DNA of 64,000 nt from assembly GCA_963971535.1 (NCBI GenBank), contig OZ020599.1, positions 96,691,276 to 96,755,275 on the forward strand. Direction: 5' to 3'. The notes beneath the pieces were generated by a model. The model was not told the DNA's origin. It worked only from the letters and a program-made list of their open reading frames with translations, and made no database searches. Shown in pieces: positions 60,901 to 64,000 of the stretch; the first letter of the stretch is position 1, and every line of letters starts with the position of its first letter. A program made the position numbers and the translations under genes. The DNA is from Notolepis coatsorum (Eukaryota; Chordata; Actinopteri; Aulopiformes; Paralepididae).

Positions 60901-62954
60901 TAAACGGCATTTACTGGAATATTCTGGAATACATAAAAAACTTTGAAATTTTTCGACCTATTTAGGAATAGTTTTCAAATAAACGCTAGATTATCGATAG
61001 TAGAGAAGCGATCTGAAAAATATATTCTCATTTCCTGATCAGCACACACACACACACATGGGGCAAACGCTGATATCTCTGTGAAAATAGAACCGATTAC
61101 CCCAAGACTGGTCAAATAAATTGCTTACCTCAGATCAGATGTTCTCGAAAAAGATTATTCCAATTCCTGATCGCCATTCCAAATATCGATCGCGTTATTG
61201 ATTCAGCGTTGGGTACTGTAAATATGTATTCCACTTTGTTTTGCGGCTCGGCGATCACTTCGGTCTCTTCAGATGGCTTGACGGAAAAGTAAAATGAGGA
61301 AACTGGACCCCACCCCCCCATCAGTCTAATCCAATGGGGTGCAGTTACACAGGGAGAGACGATAGGGGGCGGTATTTTCCCAATGGAGCTCAGAGAGAGT
61401 CTGCAGCACTAGCGTGAGGCTCGATTGATGAAATATGAATTCAAATCGCTAATAAAAAAAAATACGACAAACAAACGCTATATAGCGTTGGTGGCATTCA
61501 ACCGTCGGCATGAACTAACGACAAAACGCGTCCGTGGCACTCAAAGTGTTAAAGAGTGGAATAAATTATTTTTATTGAAAAAAATAAGAATCGTGTGAGA
61601 GAATCGTGATCTCAATTCTTAGAGAGAAAAATCGTGATTCACATTTGAGCAAGAATCGCCCAGCCCTACTGGACACTGTACAGAACAGCAACAAAAGTAG
61701 TGTGTGAAATAAATGTACCTCATCAGAGACAGCTGATGAGACGCTGCTGATGAGCGCCTCTGTGTGGCAGGTTTGGGAACCGTATCTTCGGGCCGATCTG
61801 GAACCGGGACAGCGTGGCCTGCGTGGTGCTCACCTTCAAGGAGCCCTTCGGCACCCAGGGACGAGGAGGCTATTTCGACGACTTCGGCATCATCCGGTGA
61901 GGAGAAACCTTCACGTACCGGTCCCCCCCCGCTGCAGACTGACTGACTGGCAGTGCAGCGTTTTGCATTGTGTTTCTAATCTGATAATGTGCAAGTCGCA
62001 GGGTTCGCACAGGGTCTCAATGACTTAAAGTGCTTGATTTTTGACAAAGAAAGTAAAGGCCTGGAATTCGTTGAAAACAGCCAATTTTTTAACAAGGTGC
62101 TTAAAAAGTCCTTGGAATTCAAATCAACCATTCGCATTGAAAGTTTTGTTCATCCATGATACAATTGTTCTGAATCAAGAAATTGCATTTTTTTTAATCT
62201 AAAGTGTAACTAATTGTCAGAAAGCCATAAATATTGGATCCGATTTTTTTTCCAATACAAAGCAAAACGCATTTAAAAGTGAATTGGATCATTTTAAATG
62301 CCCTTTTAAATGAAGAATGGTGCTTGGAAAAGTACTTGAAAGTCCTTGAATTTCATTTTGCAATGTCTGTGGGAACCCTGAAGATGTGATTTTGAGTGAT
62401 CGTAGAGTGTAGTGTACTCAAGAAGCTCCTGAACTGTACCTGTGCAATTGTAAACATTAAATCTGTATGTATTATCGATAAAACCCTTGTATTGATTACT
62501 CACTGCCAGACAAATGTTTTATGTAATGTATCAATAAGCCTTTCTGATTTGATGTTAAATGTTATGATGCATTTGAGAGATGATGGTGGATCATATGCAT
62601 TCGCCTGTTCAATTATAAACTTTGTGGATCATTTTTCCATTGTAATTTCAATAATTGTACACATTAAATCTGTATCTAGTATTTATTGGAAAAACCCTCA
62701 TATTGATTTCTCACTGCAAGATAAATGTGCCTATTGGGCATGAGGAGGAAGCAACAGTTGTGATTGGAAGATCAAGAAAACAGGGCGGTGTTTGAGAGCC
62801 AATCGACTCCTCCGTATTAACACCTCCGTCTCCCACTCTCTCTTGTGTCTCATTGGTCAGTGATGTCATGCAGAACCACTTGCTCCAGATACTCTCTCTG
62901 GTTGCCATGGAGAAGCCAGCTTCCACCAGCAGCGACGACGTGCGAGACGAAAAG
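43813..62954 (+). CDS. g6pd: Glucose-6-phosphate dehydrogenase, coding exons 2-8 (gene continues past window)
   Basis: This cytosolic enzyme oxidises glucose 6-phosphate with NADP+ to 6-phosphogluconolactone, the entry step of the pentose phosphate pathway and a main NADPH source. Exons: 43813-43929, 55383-55420, 56040-56148, 56769-56986, 58079-58237, 61771-61896, 62861-62954. Lengths 38, 109, 218, 159, 126 and 94 for exons 3-8 agree with the human gene as I know it. Together they encode residues 1-287 of about 515. Visible landmarks are the NADP-binding GASGDLAKKK (across exons 2-3), the substrate motif RIDHYLGKE (exon 6) and QNHLLQ with the catalytic His (exon 8). The later structural-NADP region is outside the window. 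Intron 2 is very long (11.4 kb), as in mammals. No frameshift or stop is seen. Confidence 0.96.
43935..44701. mobile_element. hAT-like element abutting the g6pd exon 2 splice donor
   Basis: The right end ...GGCCTCAGCCCTA is clear, at 44701. The left end is either at 43935 (TAAGGCTG, right after TCGGTGAG) or at 43977 (CAGGGTTTTTTTTTTGAACG). Inverted GTTCGAACCTTCGTTT-like blocks lie near both ends. With the first choice the flanks are the exact 8-mer TCGGTGAG (43927-43934 and 44702-44709), which contains the splice donor. Because the exon end is itself tandemly duplicated here, that match may not be a true target duplication. Confidence 0.55.
44239..44594. mobile_element. hAT (Charlie-like) MITE nested in the exon 2-adjacent element
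   Basis: Ends CAGCGGTTCCCAAACTTTTT and CAGTTTGGGAACCACTG are inverted, with exact 8-bp duplication GTTTAAAC (44231-44238 and 44595-44602). No transposase. Confidence 0.9.
44702..44960 (+). repeat. Tandem repeats made from the g6pd exon 2 end and its donor
   Basis: Units of 52-64 bp contain GTCTTCATCATCATGGGCGC then ATCG|GTGAGTAACG, identical or nearly so to the real exon 2 border at 43906-43937. Donor-like GTGAGT occurs at 44705, 44763, 44827, 44882 and 44934. Later units lose a CAT triplet and change GGGCGCA to GGGTGCA. Confidence 0.92.
45030..45275 (-). mobile_element. LINE 3'-region fragment, reverse
   Basis: Carries CCAATGTACAG-type repeats and the reverse of the RT C-terminal scrap seen at 19555. 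G-rich on the plus strand. Confidence 0.5.
45276..45690. other. Non-coding spacer in g6pd intron 2
   Basis: T-rich then AT-rich sequence with no recognised feature. Confidence 0.35.
45700..47460 (-). pseudogene. Non-LTR retrotransposon C-terminal fragment split by a DNA transposon
   Basis: Reading leftward, 47458-47327 encodes [20 protein letters not shown] then [17 protein letters not shown]. After a 1.3-kb insertion the protein resumes at about 45985 with [20 protein letters not shown] and [20 protein letters not shown]. The block LGWL..DRV..L...MWNALP is typical of the end of non-LTR polymerases of several clades. The clade is not determined. Confidence 0.65.
45988..47323. mobile_element. 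PIF/Harbinger-like DNA element inside the LINE fragment
   Basis: Inverted ends GGCCCTCATTTATCAA and TTGTTGATGAGTGAGGGCT enclose 1336 bp. CAG occurs on both sides (45985-45987 and 47324-47326), which fits the 3-bp CWG target of some fish Harbinger elements. Subterminal GTGCGTA-type motifs occur at both ends. No transposase could be recognised. The superfamily call is inferred. Confidence 0.6.
47455..48090 (+). repeat. 28-bp minisatellite, about 23 units
   Basis: The unit GGTTCACTTCTGAACTGCCT followed by (GG or CT)TGATGA alternates CTGGTGATGA and CTCTTGATGA variants in a semi-regular order. It begins in the flank of the LINE fragment and lies in g6pd intron 2. Confidence 0.92.
48100..50335. 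other. AT-rich g6pd intron 2 sequence
   Basis: No gene seen. A short tandem duplication at about 49370-49490 repeats AGAATCATA.CTATTA and GGCTATTA.ATTAG motifs several times. The rest shows nothing recognisable. Confidence 0.4.
50336..50399 (+). repeat. 64-bp direct repeat, left copy
   Basis: Identical to 52395-52458 (includes TAATAAAACAGTTCAGCTGT and TTGTTCTCACAAGACGAAGC). The two copies flank about 2.0 kb. Confidence 0.9.
50605..50753. repeat. Near-perfect 149-bp palindrome
   Basis: Arms 50610-50676 and 50682-50748 are exact reverse complements (67 bp) around a 5-base spacer CCAAG; with one mismatch the arms extend to 50605 and 50753. Each arm contains GTTGTGATTGGAGGATCAAG and AGAGGGCAGGGTTTGAGACA. 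Single-arm relatives lie at 5339-5387 and 62755-62800. Confidence 0.95.
50940..51596. mobile_element. hAT-type element with TAGAGCCATATG ends
   Basis: Ends TAGAGCCATATGAAATCCG and CGGATTCCATATGGCTCTA are inverted, with exact 8-bp duplication CAGCACTG (50932-50939 and 51597-51604). Subterminal repeats of CAAATTCCGTTTT and CGCGATTCCG flank a nested element. Confidence 0.9.
51132..51525 (-). mobile_element. Partial copy of the TTCGAAGC hAT family, nested
   Basis: Starts TAGGGCCGTCTTAAATACTT then TGAAGCTTCGTTCGATGG, matching the right end of 38895-43246 in reverse. It reaches CAAAGTGCTGTACAAGTTCC, which matches 39070-39095. The other terminus is not intact. Confidence 0.65.
51605..52030. other. 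Non-coding g6pd intron 2 sequence
   Basis: No recognised feature apart from CA-rich stretches near 51970-52010. Confidence 0.35.
52030..52394 (-). mobile_element. tRNA-headed SINE, reverse
   Basis: Reading leftward from 52394: GCGGCACGGTGGTGTAGTGG (A box region), TCGCCTCACAGCAAG, GGGTTCGATTCCCGCTTGG (B box), then a body with TCTGTGTGGAGTTTGCATGT. This head is a very common teleost repeat. It abuts the right copy of the 64-bp direct repeat. Confidence 0.7.
52395..52458 (+). repeat. 64-bp direct repeat, right copy
   Basis: Identical to 50336-50399. Confidence 0.9.
52600..52800 (+). mobile_element. LINE 3'-end relic
   Basis: GTGGACTGTGGACCCCAGGA then AGAGTAGCTGTTGCC and GCTAATGGGGATCCCGATAA is a common teleost retroelement 3' end. 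Only the tail is present. Confidence 0.5.
53222..54640 (+). repeat. 22-30 bp minisatellite split by a hAT element
   Basis: Units of TATACAGTGGTATTGATCAG and the longer ...TTGAGTATTGATCAG run at 53222-53651 and 54358-54640. They were one array before the 706-bp hAT insertion at 53652. The array lies near the end of g6pd intron 2. Confidence 0.92.
53652..54357. mobile_element. hAT element with TAGGGGTGGGA ends, inside a minisatellite
   Basis: Ends TAGGGGTGGGACGATACAT and TGATTCCCACCCCTA are inverted, with exact 8-bp duplication GTCTATAC (53644-53651 and 54358-54365). Subterminal ATCGAT and TATCGTATCG repeats occur at both ends. No transposase. Confidence 0.93.
54888..54959 (+). repeat. (CA)n microsatellite
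   Basis: About 36 uninterrupted CA units. Confidence 0.95.
55383..55420 (+). CDS. g6pd: g6pd exon 3 (38 bp)
   Basis: Acceptor GCTCTCAG ends at 55382; donor GTGAGT starts at 55421. It encodes [12 protein letters not shown] plus two bases of Trp, completing the NADP fingerprint begun in exon 2. Confidence 0.96.
55469..55973. mobile_element. Foldback MITE, relative of 22168-22517
   Basis: The left arm opens AAGGAACACGCAGACTTTTT after TTAA (55465-55468); the right arm ends AAAGTTGGCGTGTTCCT. Shared inner blocks include TTAGACAAGCGGATACT and its inverse, and GCTTAGGGAACAGCCGC and its inverse. The right TTAA is lost. It lies in g6pd intron 3. Confidence 0.75.
56040..56148 (+). CDS. g6pd: g6pd exon 4
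   Basis: Acceptor CTCCCCAG ends at 56039; donor GTAAAG starts at 56149. It encodes [20 protein letters not shown] then [16 protein letters not shown]. Confidence 0.97.
56272..56416 (+). mobile_element. LINE 3' tail, AATGGGGGACCC family
   Basis: Same 3' UTR as 18328-18476, with an ATTC-repeat tail, in g6pd intron 4. Confidence 0.7.
56769..56986 (+). CDS. g6pd: g6pd exon 5
   Basis: Acceptor GTCCACCAG ends at 56768; donor GTCAGC starts at 56987, weaker than usual but needed for the frame. It encodes [20 protein letters not shown], then [17 protein letters not shown] [20 protein letters not shown] and HHCMST. Confidence 0.95.
57030..57790 (+). repeat. About 33-bp AT-rich minisatellite starting at the g6pd exon 5 border
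   Basis: Around 22 units of TATAAATTCATATCATGATG/A with TATATGATA. Two higher-order units each contain AAGTCAGTGGGTCTCGCT then TTACTGTGTTCAAC (57357-57403 and 57776-57822), which resembles the exon 5/intron 5 junction sequence AAGTCAGCCTCCCTCC then CACTGTGTTCAACTGG at 56985-57021. Confidence 0.88.
58079..58237 (+). CDS. g6pd: g6pd exon 6
   Basis: Acceptor GCCGCACAG ends at 58078, directly after a GT tract (58033-58069). Donor GTACAA starts at 58238. It encodes [20 protein letters not shown] and the substrate-binding [18 protein letters not shown]. Confidence 0.97.
58494..58692 (+). repeat. 32-bp minisatellite
   Basis: About six units of CAACCAGGCAGACAAGTAGT followed by GTGAACGTACCT, ending exactly where a LINE fragment begins. 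Confidence 0.9.
58692..60376 (+). mobile_element. L1/Tx1-type LINE 3' end
   Basis: The C-terminal ORF2 relic reads [20 protein letters not shown] then LYLGDL and [21 protein letters not shown] frame change near 58880 leads to [38 protein letters not shown] and a stop at 59067. The W...IV.EI..ME and F...W..W..Y pattern is typical of L1/Tx1 polymerase ends. A long 3' UTR is interrupted by a MITE and closes with an A tract at 60363-60376. It is strongly 5'-truncated and sits in g6pd intron 6. Confidence 0.75.
59213..60164. mobile_element. piggyBac-like MITE in the LINE 3' UTR
   Basis: TTAA at 59209-59212 and 60165-60168; ends CACTTTGGTTGCC and GGCAGCCAAAGTG are inverted. The interior differs from the 865 and 60646 elements, so it is a separate subfamily with similar ends. 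Confidence 0.75.
60418..61668. mobile_element. hAT element with TAGGGCTGGGCGAT ends, carrying a piggyBac-like MITE
   Basis: Ends TAGGGCTGGGCGATTAATCG and AAGAATCGCCCAGCCCTA are inverted, with exact 8-bp duplication CTGGACAC (60410-60417 and 61669-61676). Without its guest it is about 340 bp. Confidence 0.93.
60646..61548. mobile_element. piggyBac-like MITE, copy 2 (family of 865-1762)
   Basis: TTAA at 60642-60645 and 61549-61552; ends CACTTTGGTTGCC and GGCACTCAAAGTG. The interior matches 865-1762 (for example TTATGGCTATGTGTCTAATC). It inserted in the hAT element. Confidence 0.82.
61771..61896 (+). CDS. g6pd: g6pd exon 7
   Basis: Acceptor GTGTGGCAG ends at 61770; donor GTGAGG starts at 61897. 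It encodes [20 protein letters not shown] then [20 protein letters not shown]. Confidence 0.97.
61999..62380. mobile_element. hAT-like MITE with CAGGGTTCGCACAG ends
   Basis: Ends CAGGGTTCGCACAGGGTC and GTCTGTGGGAACCCTG are inverted. The flanks GCAAGTCG and AAGATGTG do not match, so the target duplication is decayed or the ends are misplaced. It lies in g6pd intron 7. Confidence 0.55.
62400..62745 (+). repeat. Diverged tandem duplication in g6pd intron 7
   Basis: About 200-bp period: ACATTAAATCTGTATGTATT near 62453 and ACATTAAATCTGTATCTAGT near 62662, each followed by AACCCT(TG/CA)TATTGAT and CTCACTGC. Confidence 0.6.
62755..62800 (+). repeat. Diverged single-arm copy of the 50.6-kb palindrome repeat
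   Basis: AGTTGTGATTGGAAGATCAA then GAAAACAGGG and GTTTGAGA. It lies about 60 bp before g6pd exon 8. Confidence 0.6.
62861..62954 (+). CDS. g6pd: g6pd exon 8, last exon in the window
   Basis: Acceptor TTGGTCAG ends at 62860; donor GTAAAA starts at 62955. It encodes [20 protein letters not shown] then [11 protein letters not shown]. The His in QNHLLQ corresponds to the catalytic base of the family. Confidence 0.97.
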
Positions 62955-62972
62955 GTAAAAGAACATTGTTAA

Positions 62973-63120
62973 AGGATAACTCCACTTTTTTTTTAAATTA
63001 GCTTATTTAACATCTTCCCTGGAGTTAGACAAGAAGATGCATACCTTTTTTGTCTCTGTGCGTGCATTTTAGCTTTGGGAATAGACGCTCCGTTAGCATA
63101 GCTTAGCTTCATCACTGGAA
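62973..63120 (+). mobile_element. Half of a foldback MITE (family of 55469-55973)
   Basis: After TTAA (62969-62972) the sequence AAGGATAACTCCAC, CCCTGGAGTTAGACAAGA and AGCATAGCTTAGCTTCATCA matches the left arm at 55469. No right arm was found. Confidence 0.6.
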
Positions 63121-63129
63121 GTGGGGGAG

Positions 63130-64000
63130 GACAGTAGCCTTACAGTGCCTTACAGTGTATTGCAAGGTCTGACATTGACCAAACTTGATATGCATGACCT
63201 TGGTGGCATGCATTAAAGCGTTCCGTCTCCAGACGGATTTCAGTCTTTTTTAATTTTTTTTCCGTCAATTTGATTTGGAGTCTGACGGAATTGGCTACCT
63301 GGTATAATATGATTTGTAGATGCGTAGGGCATTTTGACCATTCTAACCAATCAAACGTGAGCTTGATGCACACACGCTGCTCACAGTGCCCTCCCCCTCA
63401 CAGACCTGTCTTGTCACAGACCCGTATCATTTGCACCGAAGATAGCAAGCGTGCAGGTCCTCTTTTAACACCACTGAAGCATTAAACAATGGCCCAGTAA
63501 ACTATTCACTTTAGTTTACTACACGAGGCGTTTTCTAACGTTATCTAGCTGGCTAGCTGATAGCTCATAACATAATTGAAATTCGTTTTTGAAGCTGTGG
63601 CTAACGTTAGCTAGCTACCGATCTTCGGGTGGCTAACGTTACTGTAACTGTAGCTTGCTAATACGGGCTGTCCTGGCTGGCTAACTTTTACTTTGCAATG
63701 GAGTGGAGCTAACTAACTGTACAAATCGATGTGATTGGCTGAGACTGTATTTTGTACGGTTGGCTGCCTGGCTGTTGTGGATTTGGGTAGCCAGCTAGCA
63801 GCTAACATCAACTTAACGTCAACACTCTGTTGACACTCTGAGCGAGTTTGCCGACAGCAATGTAACAAACAATATGGTCCGTGCGGAACCATTATCCCCA
63901 ACACATAGTTATTAGCTAACGTCAGCATAATAACGTTAATGGAAGGAGTAAGCTGGCCACTAAAAAGAAAACACAGTGTTCTCAGACGAAAAGGATGAGC
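63130..64000. other. g6pd intron 8, incomplete at the window edge
   Basis: No exon is visible. 63487-63560 (ACTATTCACTTTAGTTTACT and GAGGCGTTTTCTAACG) resembles the inside of the hAT-like element at 41426-42494. GCTAACGTTAGCTAGCTA-like short repeats follow. An element may start near 63162 and run beyond the window. Confidence 0.4.

Overview
The window is nuclear DNA of a vertebrate, almost certainly a ray-finned (teleost) fish. It has spliced vertebrate genes with GT-AG introns, long CA/GT microsatellites, tRNA-headed SINEs, LINE 3' tails, a DIRS-type retrotransposon and very many hAT and TTAA-targeting DNA transposons. The species cannot be fixed from the sequence.

Two host genes, both on the plus strand, can be supported exon by exon. 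The first is a polypeptide N-acetylgalactosaminyltransferase of the GALNT3/GALNT6 group, closest to GALNT6. It has ten coding exons from 18921 to 31461, sums to 624 codons with an intact frame, has a probable non-coding first exon near 18000-18162 with a CRE upstream, and a poly(A) signal at 31506. The second is glucose-6-phosphate dehydrogenase (g6pd). Its coding exons 2 to 8 (43813 to 62954) match the human exon lengths as I know them, and the remaining exons lie beyond the right edge. A GC-rich segment near 36660-36805 may hold its promoter and first exon.

Layout: 1-10400 is repeat-rich non-coding DNA with no recognisable gene. 10418-16564 is a decayed DIRS element with terminal inverted repeats and a SINE inserted in its gag. 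17900-31560 is galnt6, with a 1.9 kb, 15-bp minisatellite in intron 4. 31600-36650 holds a 5'-truncated CR1/L2-type LINE and other relics. 38895-43246 is a stack of transposons nested four deep, placed upstream of or inside g6pd intron 1. 43813-64000 is g6pd, whose introns hold further transposons, minisatellites and palindromes.

The most unusual signals are structural. (1) The transposon nest can be peeled back layer by layer from exact target-site duplications. (2) At three places short tandem repeats have been built from real exon/intron boundaries: five extra copies of the g6pd exon 2 end with its splice donor, copies of the galnt6 exon 9 acceptor, and the g6pd exon 5 border. A transposon also appears to sit at the g6pd exon 2 donor. 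(3) Two near-perfect long palindromes occur. (4) At least ten hAT insertions keep exact 8-bp target duplications, pointing to recent and heavy hAT activity. I found no sign of a new enzymatic system; the novelty is genomic architecture. The two host genes are not known to act together: galnt6 starts mucin-type O-glycosylation in the Golgi, and g6pd feeds the cytosolic pentose phosphate pathway.
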